Positions 11,201-23,800 of a DNA stretch of 64,000 nucleotides are shown piece after piece. Numbering within the stretch: the first letter of the stretch is position 1; each line of letters begins with the position of its first letter. The stretch comes from Trebouxia sp. TZW2008. Taxonomy: Eukaryota; Chlorophyta; Trebouxiophyceae; Trebouxiales; Trebouxiaceae. The translations under genes and the position numbers were made by a program. The stretch covers positions 1 to 64,000 of the forward strand of contig BDIU01000472.1 of assembly GCA_002118135.1 (NCBI GenBank). Reading direction: 5' to 3'. The notes beneath the pieces are model-generated. The model was not told where the DNA came from and did not search any database. It saw only the letters and a list, made by a program, of their open reading frames with translations.

Positions 11201-13326
11201 TTTCGCTGCAAGAAAGGTTCAGGCCTGTATTTGATCCGGTCTCAGCATTCTGCTCCTGCTTTCAATTGACATTGCCTACAGCATGACTTGTCACCCTACC
11301 ACTGAGTGTCCCACCAACACTTGTGGTGTCTGCAACAGCAGAATACACAAACAATATATTCTCTGAGCATCCAATCAGAACTAAACAAAAGGCGTAAGTG
11401 ATCTGACTCAAGTAATGATGGTCATCTGCATATGCAGGCTGCAGCTGCCTTCACTGATGCACAACAACGGCAGATCTTCAAGGTGCGGCGGCAGTACTAC
11501 CGCCAGGCTGGGGCTATTGCATCAGCTAGGAGCAAGCTGGCACCCTGGCTCCAGGTTGGTGCCCTGCCCTGCCTCATTTTGCCCTGCCCTCCCTCATTTT
11601 GCCCTGCCCTCCCTCATTTTGTCCTGCCATGCCCTGTCTTATGTGCCCTGCCCTGTCTTATGTGCCCTGCCCTGCCCTTCCCAGGCCTGCACTACCCTGC
11701 CATGCCATGTCTCATGTGCACAGATGCCCTGCCCTGCGAAGCCCCATGTGCACCACTGCCCCGCCCTGCCCCATATGCAGATTTGCCCTGCCCTACCTTG
11801 ACCTTTCCCGCCCTGCCCAGACCTGCCCTGCCCTGCCCCATATGCAGATTTGCCCTGCCCTACCTTGACCTTTCCCGCCCTGCCCAGACCTGCCCTGCCC
11901 TGCCATGCCATGTCTCATGGGCACAAATAGCTTGCCCTGCCATGGTTAATGTGCACAGCTGCCCTGCCCCGCCCCATACAAATTGCCCCGCCCCACCTTG
12001 ACCTGGCCCACCCTGCCCTGCCCTGCCCTGCCCTATCTTCAGTGCACAACTGCCCTGCCCTGCCCAGCCTTGTGTACACAACTGCCTCGTCCTGCTTCAT
12101 ATGCAAAAATGCCCTGCCCTTCCTTGACCTGGCCGGGCCTGCCGAGCTCTGCCCTGCCCTGTCCCTTATGCACAGTTGCCCTGACTATCAGAGACTATAT
12201 CTGCATTGCAGCTGTATGCAAGCAAGTGTTCTGCCCTGTCTTGGTGCTTTTATGACCTGTCACCCATGGCATGATGCCCAGACTAAGCCCATCTTGCCAG
12301 TCAAAGTCTGGTGCCTGACACATTTAGCAATATGCAGAATGAAAACCCCATCATGCATGAAAAAAGAGAAGCCTCAAGTGCCTCAGCATGTTGTGTCACA
12401 CCGTGTGCAGGCGCAAGGGCTGCAACAAGGCAGCTACTACGGCTTGGCAAACCAGTTTGTGACCAGCCATACAGCTGCGCAGCAACTGCAGGAGAACCTG
12501 GTGCAGGAGCAAAACCTGTTCATCTCCCTGCTAGGCTCTATCTGGCGCAGGGTATGCATGACTCTTCTTTTGCCAGCCATTGGCACCAAGACATGTTTGG
12601 TTGTCAAGTGTTTGCATGTGTGCTGCAATACAGTTGGCTGGCTGGAGCATTGCTTGTGCTCAAAGCAAGATTTTGGTGCTTGTGTCTGATATGGCCTTGT
12701 CAAGCAGTATGCTGCGCTGGAAACTGCAAATGGCTCAGACACTGCAGGTTTATGGCATATGCATTGAATGTCACAGGACAGACTGCCTTATCAGTGTATG
12801 TTTAGGCACGCAGGCCAAGGGTTAACCCAAAGATACTTGGCAGTCAACTGTGTACAAGGACCTCTCCGCCCTTCATGTCCAATTTAATTGGTTGAGTTTC
12901 GAACTGATTGCAGACAGTTGATTGCTTCTGTACGTACCTAGTTGGGCCTGCTGAGCCTGCCTAGCCCACTTTCATAACTATTAAATGAAAAATGAATGAA
13001 TTGCCAAGACAATCTCTGCTGTAGATGCATATTGCTTATCAGAGCAGCTGCATTATCAGCCTTGTGAGAAAGATTGTTTGCTGCAGACATGTACACAGAT
13101 GCAGACAGCCGTCATGTTGGTCCAGTCATATCCCTTGGCAGTGGACGTAGTTTCAATGATGAACTGTATGGCGGAGGACGCTGGTGAACCCTCACTAGGG
13201 GATCTTCTCTCAGGATACGCACACAATAACATGATTCTGGAAAGGGAAGCGTTGCGAGTACCCAGCCCCGATCTGCTACTTGAGGTGGCGCACTGGAATA
13301 TAGATTATCCAAAACACAGTGTATAG
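8283..13326 (+). CDS. bZIP transcription factor 2 (paralogue of bZIP 1)
   Basis: Exons 8283-8726, 8896-9036, 9818-9985, 10439-10516, 10865-11005, 11438-11554, 12411-12551 and 13087-13326 join in phase 0 to 489 residues. The basic region REKNKRAQKRHRDRQK ends exon 1 at exactly the same codon as in bZIP 1. Exons of 117 and 141 nt match their counterparts in bZIP 1 in length and position, including a VQSYP motif in the last exon. The 78 + 141 nt pair replaces one 222-nt exon of bZIP 1, so an intron was gained or lost. The donor at 9037 (GTGGCT) is weak and that exon end is approximate. The product is a nuclear DNA-binding protein; its binding site is probably similar to that of bZIP 1 (inference). 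Confidence 0.85.
9550..9571. repeat. 22-bp perfect palindrome in bZIP 2 intron 2
   Basis: TATGTGGGACA is followed directly by its exact reverse complement. It could bind a dimeric factor or be chance. No gene feature overlaps it. Confidence 0.8.
9986..10150. repeat. TGTGAC-rich degenerate repeat at the start of bZIP 2 intron 3
   Basis: Directly after exon 3, the motif (T)GTGAC(C/T) recurs about every 10-20 bp for roughly 160 bp, with no stable unit length. It is intronic low-complexity sequence. Confidence 0.6.
10425..10650 (+). repeat. Tandem copy of the 78-nt bZIP 2 exon with its donor
   Basis: Two blocks of about 110 bp align. The first is the exon used in the model (RLVFKLASLLPAIQGGLDSP.., donor GTACAG). 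The second, at 10541-10640, keeps the donor (CAG|GTACAA) and a similar reading (QLANLLLTIQGGLNCP) but its acceptor has changed from TTGCAG to TTGCAT. It is a decayed or alternative exon. Confidence 0.75.
11555..12190 (+). repeat. CCTGC-rich minisatellite filling bZIP 2 intron 6
   Basis: About 630 bp of the intron between exons 11438-11554 and 12411-12551 are built from CCCTGCCCTGC-type pentamers, interspersed with units like ATATGCAGATTTG and a longer duplicated unit at 11771-11900. The opposite strand has dense GGGCA runs. Long ORFs cross it in several frames, but they are products of the repeat. Confidence 0.85.
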
Positions 13327-13627
13327 GGCCTTCTGAAAATGGAATAACATGCAAATGTGCAGCTTTTCAGTATGCTTTGTTTTGGGTGTCTTTTCTTCTT
13401 TTTCTGTTGTTGAGGGCCCACCAGAGGCTTGCCAATGTTCTAGCTAGTTGCAGAACAGGCAAAATGTACGATTTCAAGGCCAGGGCGTCAAGGAAAGAAA
13501 TCGTAGCCTCTGCTTGTGTCAAGCGGCTTTTTTATTCAGCCTCCATTCCTTTTTTGTTTTGGCTCAATATTATGGACCAGCCTTACATCTTTACAGGCCA
13601 TTGGTCAGCGTTAACACAGTCAGTCAG

Positions 13628-13850
13628 TATGGGATGGTGTGTGGTACTGTTACAAAGCGGGTGTGGGAAAAGCGGCATGCCTATCTAGATGGCAAGGTGC
13701 TATTTTCTTGCACATGTAGTACTTTTACAGCGTGCGCAAGGGAAAACAAGGCATTGCTAGATGGCAAGGTGCTGTATGGGGTGGTGTGTGGGACTGTTAC
13801 AGCGCATGTATGGGATAGAAGGCGTTGCTAGCTAGATGGCAAGGTGCTTT
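13628..13850. repeat. Degenerate direct repeats downstream of bZIP 2
   Basis: TAGATGGCAAGGTGCT occurs three times about 75 bp apart (near 13685, 13759, 13833), with GGTGTGTGGKACTGTTAC elements between them. No coding role is visible. Confidence 0.65.
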
Positions 13851-14460
13851 TCACTTGTGTCCCTACATAAGTGTTGCAGGGCTTTTTGCATAGCCTTAGT
13901 CCAAGCATCTCCTTCCACAGCTATTTCCTCGCACTGCTACAGGTATTGAATTGGCTGCTTGACAACAGCATGACCATGGCCGCCTTTCTGATTTATGCAG
14001 GTGGCGCTCAGACTCTTGATGTGTTTGTTGAAAATTGAGGATTGCACAATTCCGTGTCTGGTGTTGCTGGTCAGTCCTGCAGAAGTTTGTAGCGAATCCT
14101 GACCGTCAGGCATTTTCTGCGTGTCCCTCAGCGTTTCTCAGGCACAGTCTGAAGCCAACTCTTACTTTACTCAATCATAACATGTAAAATAAAGAAAATG
14201 ATGAGGTGCATGGTCAGTGAGCAGGTGTTGCACTGAGCAAGGTATTGGTTAACGAGCAACAAAGTCCACTTTTCCCCCAGAGAATACATGATAAGCATGC
14301 CATATGGCATGCGACAATTCTGTGGAAATGACGGGTTGTCGTTTACAGTGCCTCAAAGCATGCACAGTCCGGGGGCTGACCTTGCGCATGGGTTCAGTAA
14401 CTGTAGAGCACATTGCAGTGAGCATTTGATAATTTCATCATCAAGGTGAAACACCCCTGT

Positions 14461-14608
14461 CATCTGGCAGTACACAGTTTCCTTTTATCAAGCTGAGTGA
14501 AGAGACACTGCAGCAGCATTCACACGCTCTATACCCCATCTCATGTTGAATGCTGCTGCGTTGTCACTTCACTCAGCTTGATCAAAGGAAACTGTGTACT
14601 GCCAGATG
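14461..14608. repeat. Long inverted repeat (62-bp arms, about 24-nt loop)
   Basis: The left arm at 14461-14523 (starting CATCTGGCAGTACACAG) is the reverse complement of 14546-14608 with about four mismatches. The RNA from either strand would fold into one long hairpin, like an algal miRNA/hpRNA precursor or a small foldback element. Which of these it is cannot be decided here. Confidence 0.85.
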
Positions 14609-14814
14609 TCCTTTTGCTTCAGAAAATGCTGGCCATGGCATCAAAGTACGAAACACATCCTTCTGGCATCCTGCTGGTCACAAAAATGAACAAAGAAAGA
14701 AAAGACAAACTACACCGCTAGGCGTCATGACGGGGCCATCTGTCTACAGAGACAGCCCGAGCTGATCACATAATACTAGATTGTGGGCTTTGCAGCGAAG
14801 TGCTTATTACAGTG

Positions 14815-17800
14815 TCACAGCCAAGGCATCCACCAGATATACATCTGCCCCAAATTGTTCTTGTCAACAGCCTCTTCAATCAGCCTGTGGGCTTGTCCCT
14901 CTGTGGAAAGCGGCAAGGAAGGCATTGAGCTTACCCCCAGCAATGTTCCAGTCAGCCGACCTGCAAGTATGCACCGCAGCATGGATCTACAATGCAGTAT
15001 TCAGATGGTCAACAAGACTGCCTTACACCCTGGCAAGGGAGCCTGACATTACAAAAGCATCTGAGTATGCGCAGCAGCAAGTATGATATGTCAACAAATC
15101 TGTTTGCTGACGGCAAAGATTGAGTGCTTCAGAAGACAAAACTCAGCACGCCTTGAGTATATACAAAGCAGCAGCTCTGTGCGCTGGTCCAAGACAGTTG
15201 CAACAGTACCACCGTGACAATCATTTTGACTAGTATGGCAATGTCAACACGTGTGGTTCACAAGACGCAACTCCTCACATGTGACAAGTATTGCAAGTAT
15301 CAATGCACTGGCGAGACACAGTTTGCAGCATATTGTGGCAGCATGAGTGCCGACTCAAGACTGCCCAATCACGCATTCTCATGGCAACATCAAGATACAG
15401 CTCAATGGTAACCCTAGAATACATATGCTCACTACCAGAGTGTGCAACATCTCACCTTCAATGGTGGCCATGGCATCTCGTGCCATTGCGTTCTCTTGCT
15501 CTTCAGCCCCACTCTTGGCATTTTTGGGTACCCACTCCACCAGGGGATCATGCACCAGGGTCTCTAGCACACTCAGTAAAGTATCTCGATGAGTCCTCAA
15601 CACCTGACACATAAGGAGACAGTGAATCTTACATTTCACTTAACATACTTCTAACATTGTCATTGGCGTACTTGGGTTCCTAACAGGGGGTCATGCACCA
15701 GGGTCTATAGCACACTCAGTAAGGTGTCTTGGTGAGTTCTCAAGACCTGAGCCAGAGAGAGCGTGTCATCCTTCTTGATTTCACAGTTAGCAATGTTTGC
15801 ACGCCACAAAGAGGTCGTGCACTAGAGCCTCTAGCATACTCAAGTCGTCCCGGTGCGTCCTCCACGCCTCATGGCAACATGTAAATTATGGCTCATGATC
15901 CAGCCATCACAGGTTTCTGCACCATATGCAGGAAGAACCTCCCAACACTGTTGATGCAAATGCTTGCATGTACCTCTGTTCAGCAAGCCCTTAGCAGCAC
16001 TAGTTACACAAAAGCTTGCATGCATGATGTTGAGCTAACAATCGGCAACAGGGACTACATACAGCTATGTTCAGCAAGGACTTTGCAGCATGGACTCTGG
16101 AAATGCTTGCATGCGTAAAATCTAGCAAGGACACAGCAGTGATGGTCCTACAAACGCTCACATGCACCGTGGTTGGCAAGTCAGAATACCTGCAGGGTGA
16201 CCTCACAGGCTCTGCGGTAGGCTCCCTCAAAGCCAGACACACCAAAAGCATCCACTAGATTCTGGGTCAGTCTGAAGGGCACCATCTCAGGGATTGCCAA
16301 TGTCAGGCCCTGCAAGCGACATGAGACAAAATTTCCAGAGTACGTGAGCGTGCTTCACACCTAGACAGTCTTTCTTGGCCAGTCCAACTCGTAGCAGTTC
16401 AGGGTTGACCAGCCAGTGTAATCAAAACATGGCAATGTTGCAACATTGCATGATCATTGCCCGCCCATTAATGCTGCTTGTTTGCGAGTCAAAGGGGCAT
16501 CAAGTGTTGCTGATGTCAGCCTCTGCATGCAAGGCACGGTGGTTCCTCAAGATTGCATGATTATGAGATCATACACAGGTCATACAAAGGGAAAGAGGCC
16601 TTGGCCAGAGAAAGGAGATTATCTCAGGACCTGCCAGTTTGATGTACAGCAAAAGTAAATGTGATGCTCACCCTATCAAACAGGAAAGCAAAGTCCACAT
16701 GCACAGCGTCCCCAGTCGTGGCATCCAGCAGAATGTTCTCGCCATGCCGATCGCCCAGACCCACAATGTGGCCCACCATAGACCACGCAGCGGTGCTCCT
16801 TGTGAAGGCAAGCCGGGCAGTGTGCCAAGTTGCTGGCTCTGGAAAACGAGCTAGGAACCAACGATGCAGCACTGGCGGGTACATGGCCAGCAACTTGTCC
16901 AGCAGCTCACTCTTGCGCTTGCCCTGAAGTTAGCAGCATGCAGTGATTATTCTGTTGTGCGCACCTCACAAAGTCAATGCCCTTGAGATGTTGTACAAGC
17001 TGTCTGAGTGACATCAAAAGTATGCCAGCAGTGCAGCACTGGCGGGGACATGGCCAACAGCTTGTCAAGCAGCTCATTCTTGTGCTTGCCCTGAGTCACA
17101 TGTGACTGCTTTTGTTGTACAAGTCATGTACGCCTGCTGGCTGGTTCTGGAGAATGTGCCAGGGACAAGCGATGCAACACTGGCATGCACATGGCCAGCA
17201 GCTTGTCCAGCAGCTCACTCTAGCGCTTGCCCTGTTCTCAGCAGCATGCAGTGACCGTCTGTTGCGTACAGGTCATGGAGTGCAAGTTTGCTGACATGAA
17301 GAGGCATGCTGGTGCAGCGCTGGTGGGCACATGGCTCACTGCTTATGCAGCAACTCACTTTTGTGCTCATCTTGCACTCAATGCCATGCAGTGCTGCTGT
17401 GTAAAAGTCGTAGGATGCCAGGTAGCAAACTCTGGGAAACCTGCCAGACGTCAGTGGCACAGCGATGCCACATGTATGACCAGTAGTGCGCACTTGATAC
17501 TGTGTTCATTCTTGCTTCTGACACTTCAGACTGCCTGATTGTGCATGCATGCATTTGTGTGCTGTGAGGTTTGCAATACCTGAAAGCCGTCGTAGATCTT
17601 CTTGACGGTCAAATTGACAGTGCGCTTATCGTAGGTGCCATCAGCGATGTAGATGTCTTGGCAGCAGTGTCTCAGACCATGGGTCTGTGGCACCCACTCA
17701 ATGATGCCCGTCTCCTCTGTCAATGGAATCACTGCAAATCTGAACAAGCAAACAGCATGTTAGCAGCATGCTTGTTGCAGTGTGCTTGTTGTAAGTTCTG

Positions 17801-20800
17801 TCAGCAATATAGATGTCTTGACAGCAGTGTCTCAGACCATGGGCGTGTGGCACCCACTCAATGATGCCCGTCTCCTCTGTCAGCGGAATGACTGCGAACC
17901 TGCACAAGCACCCAGCAGCAGCTTGCATGGCCATTGTTCACACTGAGCAGTCTAAAGGGTAGATGTCATGCCAGATAGCATGCTGCCGTCATGGTTTCTG
18001 GCATGACATCTACTGCACATACTGCTTGACATGTTGTAGACCACAAGGCAAGTCAAACAGCAGGTTCTGTTTATTCATCTGCTCACTCAGCTGAACAAAC
18101 TCAAAGCAATGCTGCAGTCACTAACACAGGAGCGTGCAAGAGGCAGGCACCAGTGCTGGCTTGCCTGCGTATGAGGAGCTTCCAGCAGAAATAGGCAGGT
18201 CATGTTGCAGAAAGCGGATTCAGATGGCAATGATGGTTCACGCACCTACTCTCAGCATGCGATATGAAGCAGAACAACAGTGTACTCATCACAACAAAAG
18301 GTTTACAACTGGCAGAAACAAAGAAGGGTGCTTGCCTGCGTATGAGGAGATTTCGGCGGCGTGAGGCAGGGTCCTTGGCAAACAGGCGGTTCAGTACGCT
18401 GGCAACCTCCATCATGCGATTGTCCTTGCGCAAATCATCTTTGGGTTTGGCCAGAAAGCGATACACCTTCCCATCACTCCCTATCAGGTCCACCTGCACC
18501 ATTTGGTGAGTTGGCATCAGTTCTTCCTCATGATAGTACTGAAAGACTTTCATCAACGGGATATTTGCCTTTTCTTTGAGGCAAACACTGATCAGCTGCC
18601 TTTGGTTGCCAGACACATTCACCTGTGCTTCACCAGGAAGTCCGATGAGTCACACCTGGCTCCCTACCCCGGACTGTAAATTCTATTGATTGAAAGACGA
18701 GGACACAAGGGCAAGTCAGCGTTGTTGATTGCGCTCAACTTGCGCTGAGACTAAACACCTGTCTGAAGGCATGAAACACTGGCGTAATGAAAAGCTCGGG
18801 TGCCTGCCTGCCCTTGTGGATGCAAATGTCAGCAAAAAGAAGAATAAGGCTGGAAAAATCACCTTTTTGGGCTTCTGTAATGACGGCAGCAGCTCAACCT
18901 CATCCTTGATGTCAGCTATAGTGACAACTTCAGCAAAAGGCTGATGCTGTCTTTCAGTGTGGCCACTAGTGGGCAGTGTGAGAGTGAGCCCTGTGTTGAC
19001 TGGCATCATCACGTCCAGTGGCAGTGAGCGGACCAAGGATGCGAAGTCCTTCTTGGCTGAAAAGGACCTGCATGACAGTCAACACATTAGACAGTGACAA
19101 GAAGAAGAAAAGGAAATGGCCAGGTGTCACAGTGTCTGTCTCTGCAAGCAGGACAGACCGGAGTCGCAACTCCTAGGGCAGTCAGCAGCAAGTCTGAGAG
19201 AAGCTTACATTGAGGTACTTGCACAAATGTCTCTGGCCACATGTTAACTGTTTTGATGGCAAGTACAGAGCGCAAGCAGACACAGCGTTTGTAAAGAGCT
19301 TCTGCCAGCATCAGGCATTAAGAAGCAAACACACATTTGTAGTCTGAATTGCAAGTTTCAGGCTGACCCTGGCTGTCTCACATGCAGATGCACTCACTTG
19401 GCTTTTGGGGGTGGCTGGTGGTTGCAGAGGCGGATGAGCTGATCGCACAGGCTGGGGAACTGGTCATACAGCTTCTTGTTGTATGGCTTGCTGCAGTGCT
19501 TCTTCAAGGTGTTCATAATTGCGGCAGCTGCCTGTTTGCGTCCCATCACCAAACTCTTCTGCACTGCTGCCAAAGCCCACAAGGCCTGCATCACAGTTCA
19601 AGAGAGGGTTCAAGGGGGCCCCAAGTAGGGGTCACTTGGCTTTTATAAATTGCAAAGGCGGATGAGCTGATCACACAAGCTGGGGGACTGGTCGTACAGC
19701 TTCTTGTTGTAGGGCTTGCTGCAGTGCTTCTTCAGGGTGTTCATGATTGCGGCAGCTGCCTGTTTGCGTCCCATCACCAGGCTCTTCTGCACTGCCGCCA
19801 AAGCCCACAAGGCCTGCATCAGTGTCACTTTACAGAAGCAATGTGCAAGGGGCACGCCCTCTGATGACTCATAGCCACATTCACAACTGTATTCAGGGAG
19901 GAGAGAGGGACACAGCTGACGTCCCATCACAAGGCACTTCTGCATTGCTACCGACGCCCACAAGGCCTGCATCAATGAGGGTCGCAAGTGCAAGGCACTA
20001 GGGGGATCAACTAGGGGTAGCTAAACTGCTGACACCTGTTGGTAGCACTGCATTGTGCCATCATGGCAACCCAAAAGACTGGTCGTGTGACACAGTAAGT
20101 GAGGGTCAAGCGCTAGCAAAGCTGATGCAGCACTGCACAAACCAAAGCAGCTCGGATGAAGACGGCATGAACTGCTTCATTCACCAGCTGAGGTATACCA
20201 TTGCAAGTGCATATGTCCAAGGACACAGACAAACCCATTTTCAGACTCTGTAACTGCACAGGGTGAAGTCAAAGTTGTTTTGAGCGCCCTGACCATTTGT
20301 TGTACCTGTTGAGATAATGCTTCAGCCACATGGGGATGATGTGATTGGCCACAATGTTGACTTCAGCACAGGCTGCAGCACAAGCTATGTTGAGCGCAAC
20401 AAACATGTGCAGCACCTGTTGAGGATGTGCCTAAACACAACAGTATGAGATGGTCAGTCAGGGTGTGTTTGAGGGCATAACACATATGTTGATACCTGTT
20501 GAGGATATGCTTCAGCCACATGGGTGATGATGTGGTTGGTCACAGTGTTGACTTCAGGGTTGGAGTGGCAGATGCGGGAGATGAGCTGGGGCAGGGCTGT
20601 TAGCCAGGCATAGCTGGGAAGGGCTTTTGCCATGGTCGCCATGATGTTGGCCACTGCTGTGCTGACTTGACGATTCTGCAAAGGCATAGCATTTGCGCCA
20701 AACAGCTTGACCACTGAAGGCATTCATTGCCTTGATGCAGCTGACATTGCTGCTGTAGCTGCAAACACAGGCAGGAACGTGCTGTGGCATGCAATTTGTA

Positions 20801-23800
20801 TACGGCAATGGGGTGATCCGTGCATGAACGAATGGGCTTGCTGATGTGCTGACTTGGCGGTTCTGTCTGTGCATAGCATCACCAACAGCACGACTGCCAC
20901 CATCATTTGAATTTGTGACGCAGCTAGGTGCATACAGGAGCAACACAATGCCTCAAACTAATCCTATCCAATCCTGCCCTGTTCACCACTGCTGTGCTGG
21001 CTTAGCAGTTCTGCACAGGCACAAGTCAAAGCACATCATGCTGATCATCAGCAGTCATCCTTTGCATGATCTACATGCTTACTAATGAGGACCCTGCTAG
21101 GTGCATCAGCCATTTTACAGCAGGCCTTTGTTGCCATGACTACAGTTTAGTCATGCTGGCATTGCCACATGACTGAGAGGTATGCCGACAGCTATAGCTC
21201 TGTTGTACAGCGCTCGGCACGCCACCCTTATGCAGCAGTGACAGCACGACTGAACTGAGAACATGGCATGATAGCTCAGCAGACTTGTGAGTGCAGTCAA
21301 ATGCATGCTGCAGGCAGCTCAACTAGTGAAAGTTTTCAGGACTGATTGGACCTTCTGAGTTCATGTGATGCTTTTGACGTGGGACCAAAAAGCAAGCCAC
21401 AGCGTCAGCAAGCATGGCAAGCACTGGAAGATGTGACGGTGAAACAGCCAGCATTGCTGGAAGCAGCCTGCTACAGGATGTATGGTCAGACTCAGCTGCA
21501 TCTTGCAGACAACTTGCCGTCGGAACCTGTTTGAATAGTGGGTATGCCTACCTTCTGAGTGACTGTGATGCTTTTGATTTGGGATCCAAAGTCAAACCAC
21601 AGCGTCAGCAAGCATGGCAAGCATTGGGAGATGTGGCGGTGAAACAGCCAGCATTGCTGGAAGCAGCCTGCTACAGGATGTACGGTCAGACTCAGCTGCA
21701 TCCTGCAGACAACTTGCCTTTGGAGGCTCTTGAGAATTGGACAAGCCTACCTTCTGAGTGACTGTGATGCTCTTGATGTGGGACCCAAAGTCAAACCACA
21801 GTGTCAGCAGTCGAGGTAAGGATTGGAAGATGTGCCTGTGGCCATACTGCACAGCTAGACCATAGTTGCGGATGACCTCAGGTAAAATCTCTAGATGCGG
21901 CTGATCCTCTCCCATTGGTATCCTGCAGCGCAAAAGGAGCCTGAAATATGCTCTCTTTTGTCTCTTTTTCACTGCATCTTGCACTGCAATTGTCTGTCAA
22001 AGTACCCCCTGTGACTGAATTGTACCCTAGTGACATCAGGCAGTCTATGGCAGACTCAGCATCCATACTTATAAATGATGCAGACAAGAGGTATGTGCTT
22101 CAGTTCAGGCTTCAGCACAGACACAGCATTCCAGCTAGCTCGCTAACCCCATAGCATTGAGCATCAGCAATCAGCACAAGATGTGTCATGGATAGTTGTG
22201 ATACCTTGAGCGGCCTCCAAGTCTGTCCATTGGCTTTGCTGATCCTCTGGAGACAGCAGTGAGTGCTGTTTGGCGCTGCCTTGCATCCCTCATCAGCTGA
22301 TCCAGGTACACTGCATAGCTGAAGTAGCCCTTCTCCCAGGACTTGTCCAGGCTGATGGCACTCTCAAACAGCCCTACAAGGTGTACAAACGTTCAGTTCC
22401 TGTAGAGCAATGCTTCTTCCAGGGTCTGTCAATTTGCATGCATTTGCACTCATGAGCCGAGCGACCCTCGTCAACAGCCCTAACAAAGCAGGCAAGCAAT
22501 CAAAGCCTGTACAGTTGACACACAGGCTACGCACGTATGCAACTGCATCCCGCATCAGCTGGTCCAGGTACACTGCGTAGCTAAAGTTGCCCTTCTCGCA
22601 AGACTTGTCCAGGCTGATGGCCCTCTCAAACAGCCCTGTCACAGCATGTGCAAGCAATTGATTGCTGAAGAGTCAAAGCAAAACCCAGGGTTTAGATGCA
22701 TGAATGCGGTGCAACTTTGACGGGTCGATTAGCACTGTTGCCCAAATACCCAAAAGTCTGCTTTTGAGCAGATACTGCCTGCGAAGCATATGCTGTTTGT
22801 GGTGCAAATTGACAACGCTGCTTGACTTGACTTCCACCCATGTTCTGCTGATGTGCCTGACTGAGGGTCTGTCTGAGCAAATTGATCAGTGCACATCAGG
22901 GGTTTCACCTGTGATGTCAGACTTGGCACCCTGGCCAGTGGTTGCCATCCAGGTGGCCAGCTGCAGCACCAGCTTTGCTTCTGTCCTTTTCTGCTGAGCG
23001 CCCTGCCCGCCACTGCTGCTGGAAGCGTTGTTCCCCACATGCTCAGCCTGCTGCAAGATCTGCACGACATGCGCAGAAAAGACGTGACGCTGCAGTGATT
23101 TTGTCAGGGTGCTTTCAGGCTGTTTGCCTGTATTGCCGCTGCTGCTGGAACTGGATGTGCCCATTTGCTCAGCCTGCTGCAAGATCTGCACGCACACGTG
23201 AAATCCTGTAGAGTGCGCTATATGTTGCAAATATTTAGACTGTGTCCTCTCTTGTTTGACGCACTGCCCGCCCTTGTTTATGGAAGTAAAGATGCCCACA
23301 TGCTCAGCCTGCTGCAAGATGTGCACGGTACAGCACATAGATTGGTTGCTAAACCAAGGTCCAGGCAAACACACTGCAGAGGATGCTCACAGGTTGCTCC
23401 TGTCTATGCCTGGTTTGAAAGGTTTGTAGCAACAGAACAACAATTCAGTGCTGACCTCTTGCAGGCTGACAATAGCCCTGTGGGGTTTGTCCATATCCCA
23501 CAGCAGTTTGGCCCTTTCCAGCCCTGCCCCAGCCACTTGCCTCACCACAGCCTCAAGGCTAGCTGTTGTGGCCGCCTCAAAGTGCCCGCTCACCCTGCAT
23601 AGCTTGGCCTGTTGCAGCCAGCATTGACCTGCCTCTGCCTCTGCCCCACCAACCAATGCTAGCTGCCGCCTCAAAGCAAGGATGGGTTCCTGTACAGGTC
23701 ATGATGAGGTCGAAGATTATGCTGCCCATGAGGTTGGGTCAATGTGCACAATTTGCCCTGCTTCTGCCTCTGCTCTGTCAACCAGTGCTAGCTGCTATCT

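Larger units (their letters stand above)
13327..14814. other. Convergent intergenic region between bZIP 2 and ATR
   Basis: About 1.5 kb separates two 3' ends. It holds the direct repeats at 13628-13850, an 18-bp palindrome at 14295-14312 (GCATGCCAT then its complement), and the hairpin at 14461-14608. No coding sequence is supported. Confidence 0.6.

Noticed and set aside
11432..12001. Plus-strand open frame of 189 codons through the CCTGC tract
   Set aside because: Its first 40 codons are the real bZIP 2 exon. The rest is an open frame made by the repeat, and the donor at 11555 plus the matching exon length in bZIP 1 show it is intron.
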